A DNA stretch of 64,000 bases from an uncultured Halomonas sp. GTDB taxonomy: Bacteria; Pseudomonadota; Gammaproteobacteria; Pseudomonadales; Halomonadaceae. This document shows positions 27,667 to 36,056 of the stretch, one piece after another. The stretch spans positions 248,001 to 312,000 of the forward strand of contig NZ_CANMTQ010000004.1 of the NCBI RefSeq assembly GCF_947500835.1, given 5' to 3'. The position numbers were made by a program, and so were the translations under genes. Within the stretch, counting starts at the first letter, position 1; each line of letters starts with the position of its first letter. The notes under the pieces are model-generated. The model saw nothing but the letters and a program-made list of their open reading frames with translations, ran no database searches and was not told the DNA's origin.

Positions 27667-28170
27667 ATGAATCAGGTTTATCCTCGCACGTTTTCTCATA
27701 TCGGCATTTCGGTACCCGATGTCGAGGCCGCCGTTACGTTCTATACCGAAATAATGGGCTGGTACGTCATCATGGAACCAACCACCGTTCATGAAGACGA
27801 TTCAGCCATCGGCGTGATGTGCAGCGATGTCTTCGGCCCCGGATGGGAATCGTTTCGCATCGCCCACATGTCCACCGGCGATCGCGTCGGCGTCGAGCTT
27901 TTCGAGTTCAAAAACCACGAGCAGCCAGAGAACAACTTCGAGTACTGGAAGACCGGCGTGTTCCACTTCTGTGTTCAGGATCCGGACGTCGAAGGGCTCG
28001 CCAAGCGCATCGTGACCGCCGGCGGCAAGCAGCGCATGCCGGTGCGGGAATACTTCACCGGTGAGAAGCCGTTCCGCATGGTCTACATGGAAGATCCCTT
28101 CGGCAATATCATCGAGATCTACAGCCACAGCTATGAGCTGACCTACTCGGCCGGCGCCTACCAAAGCTGA
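27667..28170 (+). CDS. VOC-family (glyoxalase-like) enzyme
   Basis: The 167-residue protein has two VOC half-modules: TFSHIGISVPDVEAAVTFYTEIMGW at the N-terminus and a C-terminal PFGNIIEIYSHSYEL. His12 (FSHIG), the His of GVFHFCV and Glu of NIIEIYS form a plausible metal site, as in dioxygenases and lactoylglutathione lyases. A good AGGAG lies before the ATG at 27667. Its divergent LysR neighbour suggests an inducible catabolic or detoxifying role. Confidence 0.88.
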   Translation: MNQVYPRTFSHIGISVPDVEAAVTFYTEIMGWYVIMEPTTVHEDDSAIGVMCSDVFGPGWESFRIAHMSTGDRVGVELFEFKNHEQPENNFEYWKTGVFHFCVQDPDVEGLAKRIVTAGGKQRMPVREYFTGEKPFRMVYMEDPFGNIIEIYSHSYELTYSAGAYQS

Positions 28171-28233
28171 AACAGCCGGGTTGGGACCAGTTGGCCATGC
28201 GGATTCAGAGCATCAAGCTCAACGAAAAGCGGT

Positions 28234-29628
28234 TTAGCCCATCGCATCCGAGGAACGCCGCACGTAAAGCTGAACAAGCGCTGCCGAGGCCAGTCGGCTG
28301 AGCGTATTGTCGGCGCGGCTGGTCAACATGATGGGCACCCGTGCGCCCAGCACTACCCCCGCCGCATCCGCACCGGCGAGATAGATGAGCTGTTTGGCGA
28401 TCATGTTGCCTGCCTCGAGATCCGGCGCGACGAGGATGTCCGCATCCCCTGCCACCGGCGAGCTGAGACCCTTGGTCTTGACCGCCTCGGGAGAGACCGC
28501 ATTGTCGAAGGCAAGTGGCCCGTCGATAATGCCGCCGCTGATCTGGCCACGATCCGCCATCTTGCATAGTGCCGCCGCCTCGACCGTCGAGTTGATCTTG
28601 GGCGTTACCGTCTCTACCGCAGATAGCAGCGCTACCTTGGGTGCATCGATGCCCAGTGCATGAGCGAGATCGATGGCGTTTTGCACGATATCGCGCTTGT
28701 CATCGAGGGTCGGGTAGATGTTGATCGCCGCATCGGTGATGAGTAGCGGTTTGTGATAATGCGGCACGTCGAGGGCATAGATATGGCTCAAACGCCGCTC
28801 GGTTCTAATGCCGTGGGCGCTGCTGACCACCGCTGCCATCAACTCATCGGTATGCAGCTTGCCCTTCATCAGCGCCTCGACCTTGGCCTGTCGCACCAGG
28901 CTGACCGCCATTTCCGCGGCTGCGTGGCTGTGGGGTGTGTCGATGATCTCGATCCCGCCAAGATCACACTCGGCCTCCACCGCAGCCGCTTCGATCTTGG
29001 TCCTCGGCCCCACGAGAACGGGAGTGATCAGCCCCTGGCTTTCCGCCTCGAGTGCCCCGGACAGCGACAGTGCATCACAAGGATGCACGATGGCCGTGCG
29101 CACCGGCTCGAGATCCTGCGTCGCATCGATTAGCGCCTTGTAGCGAGCACCTGGCCCGTGCAAATACACCTGGGGTAATGACACTTTCGGTCGACGCACC
29201 TTCGTGGTCGGGGCGATTACCTCCGCCTCGCCAAGAATCACCGTTTCGCCGGCTTGATTGACACATTCGCAATCCAGAATCACTCGCTTTTTCTCGAGGT
29301 GTTTCTCTCGCACGGTGACGCGCACTGTCAGGGTATCGCCAATCCCGACCGGACGACGAAAGCTCAAGGACTGATTGCGATAGAGGGTACCGGGGCCGGG
29401 CAATTCCGTGCCGAGCACGGCAGATATCAGCGCGCCGCCCCACATGCCCTGCCCGATCACCCGTTGAAAACGACCGGATTGCGCGAATTCCTCGTCCAGG
29501 TGGGCGGGATTGACGTCCCCGGACATGACCGCAAACAGCTCGATGTCTTCGCGTCTGAGCGTGCGTACAAGCTGTGCCGACTGACCAATCTCGATCTCAT
29601 CGAAGGTCGTATTCTCGATATAGTGCAT
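28234..29628 (-). CDS. MaoC-like hydratase fused to phosphate acetyl/butyryltransferase
   Basis: The 464-residue protein joins an N-terminal MaoC hot-dog domain (residues about 10-140, with the active-site stretch MSGDVNPAHLDEEFA) to a C-terminal PTA/PTB domain (about 170-460, ending VLGARVPIMLTSRAD). Such bifunctional enoyl-CoA hydratase/phosphate acetyltransferases are known in proteobacteria and probably link acyl-CoA metabolism to acyl phosphate. No acetate kinase gene is nearby. The start at 29628 (MHYIENTTF) follows AGGGAG; an upstream start is unlikely. Confidence 0.9.
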   Translation of the reverse strand: MHYIENTTFDEIEIGQSAQLVRTLRREDIELFAVMSGDVNPAHLDEEFAQSGRFQRVIGQGMWGGALISAVLGTELPGPGTLYRNQSLSFRRPVGIGDTLTVRVTVREKHLEKKRVILDCECVNQAGETVILGEAEVIAPTTKVRRPKVSLPQVYLHGPGARYKALIDATQDLEPVRTAIVHPCDALSLSGALEAESQGLITPVLVGPRTKIEAAAVEAECDLGGIEIIDTPHSHAAAEMAVSLVRQAKVEALMKGKLHTDELMAAVVSSAHGIRTERRLSHIYALDVPHYHKPLLITDAAINIYPTLDDKRDIVQNAIDLAHALGIDAPKVALLSAVETVTPKINSTVEAAALCKMADRGQISGGIIDGPLAFDNAVSPEAVKTKGLSSPVAGDADILVAPDLEAGNMIAKQLIYLAGADAAGVVLGARVPIMLTSRADNTLSRLASAALVQLYVRRSSDAMG

Positions 29629-29704
29629 GCTGGCTCCCTGTCGTTTCCGCCGAAACCCTATCGGCAAGCCCGGTGAATGGCTGTATTTACAAGGCTACGC
29701 CTTT

Positions 29705-29852
29705 AGGGAATTGCTGAATAAATCGCCGAGCGTAATGAAGTGCAAGGCGCACGGAGCGCAGGAAACGAGACATAACATGGGGTTAGGCGAGTTTCCGAGC
29801 ACCGCGCAACGCAGCAATTCGTTCGTGTAGGCATTTATGCGGTGATTCCTTA
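29705..29852 (+). repeat. Dispersed MITE-like repeat, copy A
   Basis: About 148 bases that recur, inverted, at 53381-53541. The ends are imperfect inverted repeats (AGGGAATTGCTGAATAAAT and the complement of ATTTATGCGGTGATTCCTT). The middle contains ACGAGACATAACATGGGGTTAGGCGA and CCGCGCAACG in both copies. No coding potential. It lies in the roughly 300-base gap between the MaoC-PTA gene and the cupin gene; the rest of that gap (29629-29704 and 29853-29929) shows nothing else I can name. Confidence 0.85.
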
Positions 29853-29929
29853 GGCCAGCGTAACAAAAAGCGATAACCTCTTGTGCCACACTTAAGCGCT
29901 TCGAAAGGCAGGAATGCAAGGAGTACGAC

Positions 29930-30220
29930 ATGACGACCCAACGCCCCAGCGCCACCCCCACGGTGCAACTGGACAACGACCGCGTGATCGCGACGCGCTG
30001 GGACTTTCCGCCCGGCGGGGAAACCGGCTGGCATCGCCATGAATACGACTATGTCGTGGTGCCCATGGCGGATGGGGTCCTGAACCTAGAAACCCCGGAA
30101 GGCCCAAAGGAAGCGATCCTTTCCGCAGGCGTGTCCTACACCCGCTCGGCGGGCACCGAGCACAACGTCATCAATGGAGGAAAAGAGGCATTTGCGTTTG
30201 TGGAGATCGAGCTGAAATAA
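29930..30220 (+). CDS. Small cupin-domain protein
   Basis: The 96-residue protein is a single cupin barrel: motif one is PPGGETGWHRHEYDYVVVP, with metal-binding His-x-His, and motif two contains the later His in GTEHNVINGG. It may bind a small molecule or act as a metal-dependent enzyme, but nothing in the sequence sets the substrate. It converges with the LysR gene that ends five bases on. AAGGAG lies before the ATG. Confidence 0.87.
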   Translation: MTTQRPSATPTVQLDNDRVIATRWDFPPGGETGWHRHEYDYVVVPMADGVLNLETPEGPKEAILSAGVSYTRSAGTEHNVINGGKEAFAFVEIELK

Positions 30221-30224
30221 GAAA

Positions 30225-31133
30225 TCACCGCAGGCCGCGAAACGCATCCACCACATGACCGGCCAGCACCTCGCTTGCCGAGCCGGCGCTGGCAGCCTGA
30301 ATCAACAGCACCTGATACTCGCCAAGCGACGGTAGTCCGGCCTCATTTTTCAGTTCTCGCAACGGTCCGCGAACCATACTCTGAGGCAGGGGTGCTATCG
30401 CCAGATCCGCCAGCAGCGCCGCTTCCTGGCCTGCGCAGTTTTCACTGGTGTAGGCAATACGGTATGCCAAGCCGCTACGATCCAGCGCAGAAAGCGCCAT
30501 GGTGCGCCAGGCGCAGCCCTTGTTGGCCAACGCCAAGGGCATTGGTGAACGCTGTGCTGCGACACCGCCCTCGAGGCAGGCCCAAACCAGCGGCTCGGTA
30601 TGCACGATCTCGCCACGCTCGGCATCCACGCCTTGATTACCCGAGGTCACCAGCACCAGATCAAGCTCTCCTTCATTCAGCCGCCTCAGCATATCGATAC
30701 TGCGTCCGACCACCACATCCACCTGTACCGCCGGATGAGAGCGGGCGAATTTCGCCAACACTCCCGGCAGGATGCGCGACCCCACATCGTCGGGCGTGCC
30801 AAAACGCACCGTGCCCTCAAGCGAAGGGGCAAGAAATTGAGTGACCGCCTCCTCGTTGAGCTTGAGCAAGCGCCGCCCGTAACTCAGCAGCACCTCCCCT
30901 TCCGGCGTCAGCCTCACCCGTCGCGCCTCGCGCAAGAACAGGCGCTGCCCCAGAATTTCCTCCAGTCGCTTGATCTGCATGCTCAAGGCAGAGGGAGTAC
31001 GAAAGACCTGTTCGGCGGCGCGGGTGAAGCTGCCGCTTTCGGCGATGACTACGAAGGTGCGCAATACCTCCGTATCCAGAAGCGGCAAGGCGGTATTACG
31101 GGTCGGTGCAGTTGGAAGTGTCATACCACTCAC
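30225..31133 (-). CDS. LysR-family regulator
   Basis: The 302-residue protein has a LysR DNA-binding domain (LRTFVVIAESGSFTRAAEQVFRTPSALSMQIKRLEE) and an effector domain starting near residue 105 (GTVRFGTPDDVGSRILP). Start could be 31133 or three codons later. It faces away from the DUF1127 gene at 31288 across about 150 bases, and may control it. The target is not otherwise evident. Confidence 0.9.
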   Translation of the reverse strand: MSGMTLPTAPTRNTALPLLDTEVLRTFVVIAESGSFTRAAEQVFRTPSALSMQIKRLEEILGQRLFLREARRVRLTPEGEVLLSYGRRLLKLNEEAVTQFLAPSLEGTVRFGTPDDVGSRILPGVLAKFARSHPAVQVDVVVGRSIDMLRRLNEGELDLVLVTSGNQGVDAERGEIVHTEPLVWACLEGGVAAQRSPMPLALANKGCAWRTMALSALDRSGLAYRIAYTSENCAGQEAALLADLAIAPLPQSMVRGPLRELKNEAGLPSLGEYQVLLIQAASAGSASEVLAGHVVDAFRGLR

Positions 31134-31287
31134 CTTTCAATTTTTCTTAAAGGTAAATGTAGTTCTTTTCGCTGGATTGAACAATCAGACTGGACCAAGC
31201 TGATTCTCGAGGTCGCGACCCTCATCGATTTCACAAGCTCACACAGGTTGCCAATGCCAAGCAGGGCCAACCATCGGAGGTGTCGTC

Positions 31288-31635
31288 ATGTCCAACCTCA
31301 AGCAACTCCATTCCGTGCAATGCGAAGTGAAAACACCACTTCACGAGCCATCGATCCCCAGGCCACCGATGCCGGATTTCTATATGCCTGCCATGCCGCC
31401 CATGGGGCTGATCAACGCCATCGAGAATTGGGTCAAAGCCTTGTTTCGCCGTCGATGCTTTCGCAAGCGTTTCCTGCCGCTTCTCGGCTACGATGATCAT
31501 ATCCTCGAGGATATGGGCCACAATCGAGAAGACATCGAATGGGCATCGCGTCTACCCTGGCGAAAGGATGCCTTTCAGGCGCTTCAGCGACGCAGAGACC
31601 AACGTCAGGAAAAACAACAACGTCCATGTCAGTGA
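31288..31635 (+). CDS. DUF1127-domain small protein
   Basis: The 115-residue protein has a Pro-rich N-terminus (PSIPRPPMPDFYMPAMPP) and a C-terminal DUF1127 domain (RFLPLLGYDDHILEDMGHNREDIEWASRLPW). DUF1127 proteins are short, Arg-rich and implicated in RNA binding and in phosphate or polyamine-linked regulation in some alphaproteobacteria; the role here is unknown. Its end overlaps the next gene by ten bases. Confidence 0.85.
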   Translation: MSNLKQLHSVQCEVKTPLHEPSIPRPPMPDFYMPAMPPMGLINAIENWVKALFRRRCFRKRFLPLLGYDDHILEDMGHNREDIEWASRLPWRKDAFQALQRRRDQRQEKQQRPCQ

Positions 31636-31838
31636 ATGAAAAAACGACTAACGCGGGGATAGCTCTGAACAAAAGCACACCGCTGTCTGCTCCAATGTGG
31701 CTACGCATCGCGCTGGAGCTATTCCTGCTGCTGTGGTCGCTGGGGTTTCCGGTGGCAAAGGGCGGCACGAGCTATGTCGATCCCATCATCTTCCTGGCGC
31801 TTGCTCTGGTGAGTCCAAGGCGCCAGCTCAACCGCTGA
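31626..31838 (+). CDS. Small membrane protein coupled to the DUF1127 gene
   Basis: A 70-residue protein starting at 31626 inside the DUF1127 gene. It has one clear hydrophobic helix (LRIALELFLLLWSLGFPVA) and a second stretch (DPIIFLALALV). I recognise no family. The ten-base overlap makes co-translation likely. An upstream in-frame ATG at 31539 is rejected because it falls deep inside the DUF1127 coding region. Confidence 0.6.
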   Translation: MSVNEKTTNAGIALNKSTPLSAPMWLRIALELFLLLWSLGFPVAKGGTSYVDPIIFLALALVSPRRQLNR

Positions 31839-31862
31839 ACCGTGCCTGCCCCAGGCGTTAAA

Positions 31863-32117
31863 TCAGTAGTGATAGCGGAGTTGCGCAATAAGGAGGGCGT
31901 TATCCGTGACTTTGTAAACGATCCTATGCTCATCGGTGATTCGGCGAGACCAATAACCAGCCAGGCCGTGTTTGAGTGGCTCCGGCTTGCCAACTCCTTC
32001 AAATGGAGTGCGCTGAATCTCTTTGATCAGTTGGTTGATTCTTCGAATCACCTTTTTGTCGGTTTTCTGCCAGTACAGATAATCTTTCCAGGCGTGTTCC
32101 GAAAACGTGAGTTTCAT
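31863..32117 (-). CDS. yoeB: YoeB-type mRNA interferase toxin
   Basis: The 84-residue protein is a full-length YoeB: it begins MKLTFSEHAWKDYLYWQ, contains PFEGVGKPEPLKH with the catalytic Glu, WSRRITDEHRIVYK with the Arg, and ends LRYHY with the His. YoeB cleaves mRNA in the ribosomal A site. Its ATG overlaps the yefM stop by four bases (ATGA), and the antitoxin precedes it, as in Escherichia coli. Confidence 0.95.
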   Translation of the reverse strand: MKLTFSEHAWKDYLYWQKTDKKVIRRINQLIKEIQRTPFEGVGKPEPLKHGLAGYWSRRITDEHRIVYKVTDNALLIAQLRYHY

Positions 32118-32365
32118 TCAATCAGTTCTCGCTCCTGACCCTCGCCTCGCTCCAACTGGCCAACGGATTCGAGAAGCCGACGTGCATTTTTAGGGGACCG
32201 CAGCAGGTAAGCGGTTTCCTGAAGCGCCTCATAATCTTCCAGTGACATCATGACCACGGAGGACGCTTTGCTTCTGGTGATGATGATAGGGGCATGATCT
32301 TCACAAACCTGCTCCATGGTTTTTGCCAGGTTGGTGCGAGCAGTCGTATAGCTGATGGCGTCCAT
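32114..32365 (-). CDS. yefM: YefM-type antitoxin (Phd/YefM family)
   Basis: The 83-residue protein has the Phd/YefM N-terminal DNA-binding part MDAISYTTARTNLAKTMEQV and the phrase RSKASSVVMMSLEDYEALQET, followed by a flexible acidic C-terminus that wraps the toxin. It neutralises YoeB and represses the operon. A TGTACA-type operator lies 23 bases upstream of the start. Confidence 0.95.
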   Translation of the reverse strand: MDAISYTTARTNLAKTMEQVCEDHAPIIITRSKASSVVMMSLEDYEALQETAYLLRSPKNARRLLESVGQLERGEGQERELIE

Positions 32366-32387
32366 AAAATACTCCAGTTCAAATTTA

Positions 32388-32399
32388 TGTACATGTACA
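32388..32399. promoter_or_regulatory. Probable YefM-YoeB operator
   Basis: TGTACATGTACA holds two adjacent TGTACA hexamers and lies just upstream of the yefM start. TGTACA palindromes are the known binding elements for YefM-YoeB in enterobacteria, though there they are spaced further apart. Confidence 0.65.
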
Positions 32400-32446
32400 G
32401 GATATAGTACTACTCGAGATTCAACAATCAGCCCTTTTCAAACACG

Positions 32447-33106
32447 CTAACTCAGCAGCATCATGCCCTGTTCGATATCCGCGCCGATCGCCTGGCAGAA
32501 CGCCTCACAATCACCGCTCGATAGTGCCTGGGTCACCTCCCGGTGATGATCGTCGGCGATACTCGAAGCGCCCCAGCGGGTACAGATGTAGCGCATGCTC
32601 GGCCCGTATTGCAGCCAGAGAATCTCGATCAGCGGCAGGAGCACCTGGGAATGGCTGCGCCGGTAGATCAGAAAATGAAACTGATAGTTGCCGCGCATGT
32701 AGCGAACGATATCGCCTTGGGCGATGGCGCCGTTGATCTGCTCATCGATGCGTTTCAGTTCATCGATATCGGTTGCGGTGATGTGGGCGAAGGCCTGGCG
32801 CGAAACCTCGGTTTCCAGGTTCTTGCGCGCGTACAACACTTCCTCAAATCGTTCGCGGCTCAACTCGGGCACGATGATCTTGCGGCTATCGGAAAACACC
32901 AGCGCCCCCTCGGTGACCAGCCAGCGCAAGGCCTCCCGGGCCGGCATGGCGCTGGTGCCGTATTCCGCGGCAATACGCCGAATCGAAATCACCTCGCCCG
33001 GGGTAAAGTCCCCTTCGCACATGCGCGTGCGTAGCGCTTGATGCAAACGCGTCGAGGCGGTATCCGGCGAGAAAGCGGCTCGTCTGCCAGTCGGTTGCGT
33101 GACCAT
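32447..33106 (-). CDS. GntR-family (FCD) regulator of the acetylpolyamine locus
   Basis: The 219-residue protein has an N-terminal GntR winged helix (EVISIRRIAAEYGTSAMPAREALRWLVTEGAL) and a C-terminal all-helical FCD domain with the metal-binding type stretch around FHFLIYRRS and DDHHREV. It is divergent from the FAD oxidase-NhaC-oxidase-amidohydrolase operon, with a palindromic operator in between. It most likely represses that operon until an acetylated polyamine or related amine binds; the ligand is inference. Confidence 0.88.
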   Translation of the reverse strand: MVTQPTGRRAAFSPDTASTRLHQALRTRMCEGDFTPGEVISIRRIAAEYGTSAMPAREALRWLVTEGALVFSDSRKIIVPELSRERFEEVLYARKNLETEVSRQAFAHITATDIDELKRIDEQINGAIAQGDIVRYMRGNYQFHFLIYRRSHSQVLLPLIEILWLQYGPSMRYICTRWGASSIADDHHREVTQALSSGDCEAFCQAIGADIEQGMMLLS

Positions 33107-33211
33107 ATTGCGCTGTCGGCCTCTCTATTATTCCTATCTGAATTGAAAGCATATCTCAGCGCGGCTTGTGGACGACAATTCTAACTTGTCGCTGTTGTAA
33201 GCCTCTGCTAG

Positions 33212-33235
33212 TGTGATCACACATATGTGATCACA
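33212..33235. promoter_or_regulatory. Paired palindromic operator between gntR-type gene and amine operon
   Basis: Two identical ten-base palindromes TGTGATCACA (33212-33221 and 33226-33235) are separated by CATA. Their centres are 14 bases apart. They do not have CRP spacing (TGTGA-N6-TCACA). The position between divergent starts at 33106 and 33275 fits the FCD-type regulator as the binding protein. Confidence 0.7.
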
Positions 33236-33274
33236 GTACCCATCATACTATCTGAAACCACGCAGGGAGACGTC

Positions 33275-34564
33275 ATGCCCGAGCCACGCTGCGCTTCCTA
33301 CTACACCGCCACGATCGCTGAAGAATCCGACTATTCTCGATTGGAAGGCAATCATCGCGTGGATGTCGCCATCGTCGGTGGCGGTTTCACCGGCGTGGCC
33401 ACAGCGGTGGAACTTGCCGAACGCGGCTATCGGGTAGCCGTCATCGAGGCGCACAAGATCGGTTGGGGGGCCAGCGGGCGCAATGGCGGCCAGGTCACCG
33501 GTAGCCTCTCCGGTCAGGACGCCATGACCAAGCAGATGCGCAATACCTTAGGCGAGCAGGCCCGGGAATTCGTCTGGAATCTACGTTGGCGCGGTCACCG
33601 GATCATCAAGCAGCGGGTCGAGAAATACGCCATTGCCTGCGATCTCAAGCATGGCCATTTGCAGGCGGCTTATAAGCCAAGCCATGTGAAGGAGCTGAAA
33701 CAGGACTTCGAGGAATCCCAGCAACACGGGATCGGCGAATACGTCCACTGGCTGGAAGCCGATGAGGTACGTCAGGTCGTCGGCACCGAGCTTTATCACG
33801 GCGCCATTCGCAACGACTACAACATGCACCTGCACCCGCTCAATCTGTGTCTAGGCGAGGCCCGCGCCGCGGCAGGGCTGGGTGCGCTGATCTTCGAAGA
33901 CTCGCCGGTCATCGACATTCAGCACGGCGACATCCCGGTCGTGGTGGGTGAGCAGGGTCGTGTCACGGCGAACAGCATCATTCTCGCGGGTAACGCCTAT
34001 CATCGGCTCGAACGCAAGCGCCTCAGCGGCAAGCTGTTCCCGGCGGCACTGGGCATCGTCACCACCGCGCCGCTGGATCAGGACACCGCCCTGGCGATCA
34101 ATCCGGATGATCTGGCCGTCTACGATACCCGCTTCGTGCTCGACTACTACCGCCTGACCGCGGACAAACGCCTGCTGTTCGGCGGCGGCGCCAACTACTC
34201 AGGCCGCGACTCCCAGGATATCGCCGGGGAGCTGCGTCCACGTCTCGAGCATACCTTCCCTCAGCTAAAGGGCGTGGACATCGACTTCCAGTGGCAAGGC
34301 ATGGCGGGCATCGTCATCAATCGAATCCCGCAGCTGGGCAAGCTCTCCGACAACGTCTACTACGCTCAGGGCTACTCCGGTCACGGCATCGCCACCTCGC
34401 ATATCATCGGCGAGATCATGGCCAATGCGGTCAGCGGCAGCCTGGAGGAATTCGATACCTTCGCCAAGGTGAAGCATATGCGCATTCCGCTCAACGACCG
34501 ACTGGGTAACACGCTGCTGGCGGCCGGCATGTGGTATTACCAGTTGCTCGAAAAACTGCGTTGA
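33275..34564 (+). CDS. FAD-dependent amine oxidoreductase (PuuB-like, DAO fold)
   Basis: The 429-residue protein has the FAD-binding GxGxxG region VAIVGGGFTGVATAVELAERG and the family phrase GWGASGRNGGQVTGSLSGQD seen in gamma-glutamylputrescine oxidoreductases, plus C-terminal YYAQGYSGHGIATSH. It should oxidise a primary or secondary amine such as a polyamine derivative with oxygen or another acceptor. The ATG at 33275 follows AGGGAG. First gene of an operon with NhaC, a second oxidase and AphA. Confidence 0.88.
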   Translation: MPEPRCASYYTATIAEESDYSRLEGNHRVDVAIVGGGFTGVATAVELAERGYRVAVIEAHKIGWGASGRNGGQVTGSLSGQDAMTKQMRNTLGEQAREFVWNLRWRGHRIIKQRVEKYAIACDLKHGHLQAAYKPSHVKELKQDFEESQQHGIGEYVHWLEADEVRQVVGTELYHGAIRNDYNMHLHPLNLCLGEARAAAGLGALIFEDSPVIDIQHGDIPVVVGEQGRVTANSIILAGNAYHRLERKRLSGKLFPAALGIVTTAPLDQDTALAINPDDLAVYDTRFVLDYYRLTADKRLLFGGGANYSGRDSQDIAGELRPRLEHTFPQLKGVDIDFQWQGMAGIVINRIPQLGKLSDNVYYAQGYSGHGIATSHIIGEIMANAVSGSLEEFDTFAKVKHMRIPLNDRLGNTLLAAGMWYYQLLEKLR

Positions 34565-34648
34565 GGAAACACCGAATAAATGGCTGCACGTACGAATCGC
34601 CGAACTCAATCTGAATGCACAACAACAAGACGCTCGAGGTGATACACG

Positions 34649-36016
34649 ATGGACATCAACGGCCCCCTGGTGCTGCTCCCCACTGCAATCGTGCTGGTAC
34701 TCGCCCTATGGACAAGGCGCGCGCTTGAACCACTCGTCTTCGGTGCCTTCGTCGGCACCTTGATGATCGATCCCGGCAACGCCTTGAGCAGTCTCTCCGA
34801 GAACCTGCTGGAGGTAATGACCGACGAAGACGTCGCCTGGGTCATCATCGTCTGTGGATTGATGGGCAGCATCATCGCCCTTCTGCTCAAGTCCGGCTCC
34901 TCCAAGGCGTTCGCCAACAGCCTGATGCGCTACACCACCAACAAGCCTCGTGCGCTGATGGGGTGCTGGTTCATGGGCATCATTCTGTTCGTGGACGATT
35001 ACCTGAATTCGCTGGCCGTGGGCACTTCGATGCGCAAGGTGACGGATCGCTTCAAGACCTCTCGCGAGATGCTGGCCTACGTGATCGACTCCACGGCGGC
35101 GCCGATCAGCGTGCTGATTCCGATCTCGACCTGGGCGGTATTCTTCGGCGCCTTGATCGAGAAAAACGGCATCGCCGAGGATGGCCAGGGCATCTGGACT
35201 TACATCCAGGCTATTCCCTACATGTTCTATCCCTGGATCGCCGTGATTCTGGTGCCGCTTTTCATCTACCGCTGGATTCCCGCCTTCGGCCCCATGAAGA
35301 AGGCGGAGCAGCGCGCCGAGGAAACCGGGCAGTGCGTTCCTCCGGGTGCGGAACATATCGACGCCGAAATCGGCCATCTCGAGGCGGATAGTGACCAGAC
35401 AAAAGGCACCATCTGGACCTTCCTGCTGCCCATGGCGTCCCTGGCCTTCTTCACCTGGTGGTTCGATCTGGATTTCCTGATGGGGATCTTCGTTACCCTG
35501 GCGGGCATGATCGTGGCTTTCATCGCCCTGAAGAAGCTTTCCCCCCGTCAGACCTTCGATAATATTCTGGAAGGTTTCAAATCAATGATCGATGCCTTGG
35601 CGGTGCTGGTGGCGGCTTTCCTGTTCAACGAGGTCAACACCGACCTTGGCCTTGCCGACTACGTCATCAACACCGTTCAGCCGCTGATCAACGCCCAGAT
35701 GCTGCCTTTCATCATCTTCACCATCATGGGCTTCGTCTCCTTTGCCACCGGTTCCAACTGGGGAGTGTTCGTCATCATTCTGCCCATCGTCAGCGTGCTG
35801 GGCCAGAACCTGGGGGCCGACATGATCCTGGTGATCGGCGCCACCCTGTCCGCCAGCACTTTCGGCAGCCACGCCTGCTTTTACTCGGATGCCACGGTTC
35901 TGACCGCCCAGGCCAGCGGCTGCACGCCATTCCAGCACGCCTTCACCCAGTTGCCCTACGCCGCCGTGGCCGGCTGTATCGCTGCGGTGGGATATTTGAT
36001 ACTGGGATACATATGA
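34649..36016 (+). CDS. NhaC-family transporter
   Basis: The 455-residue membrane protein of about eleven helices matches the NhaC/ion-transporter family, with MGIILFVDDYLNSLAVGTSMRKVTDRFKTSREMLAYVIDSTAAPISVLIPISTW as the conserved core, GSNWGVFVIILPIV and a C-terminal FGSHACFYSDATVLTAQAS region. Formal members exchange sodium for protons, or organic solutes for protons. Placement inside an amine-catabolic operon suggests uptake of an amine or acetylpolyamine driven by sodium or protons; that is inference. Confidence 0.87.
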   Translation: MDINGPLVLLPTAIVLVLALWTRRALEPLVFGAFVGTLMIDPGNALSSLSENLLEVMTDEDVAWVIIVCGLMGSIIALLLKSGSSKAFANSLMRYTTNKPRALMGCWFMGIILFVDDYLNSLAVGTSMRKVTDRFKTSREMLAYVIDSTAAPISVLIPISTWAVFFGALIEKNGIAEDGQGIWTYIQAIPYMFYPWIAVILVPLFIYRWIPAFGPMKKAEQRAEETGQCVPPGAEHIDAEIGHLEADSDQTKGTIWTFLLPMASLAFFTWWFDLDFLMGIFVTLAGMIVAFIALKKLSPRQTFDNILEGFKSMIDALAVLVAAFLFNEVNTDLGLADYVINTVQPLINAQMLPFIIFTIMGFVSFATGSNWGVFVIILPIVSVLGQNLGADMILVIGATLSASTFGSHACFYSDATVLTAQASGCTPFQHAFTQLPYAAVAGCIAAVGYLILGYI

Positions 36017-36056
36017 TTCTGAATAAATGCCTGCGCGGACTTGTCAAGGTGGCAGT

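Noticed and set aside
32543-33034. 163-residue open frame opposite the GntR gene
   Set aside because: Shadow of a well-supported regulator; no family match.
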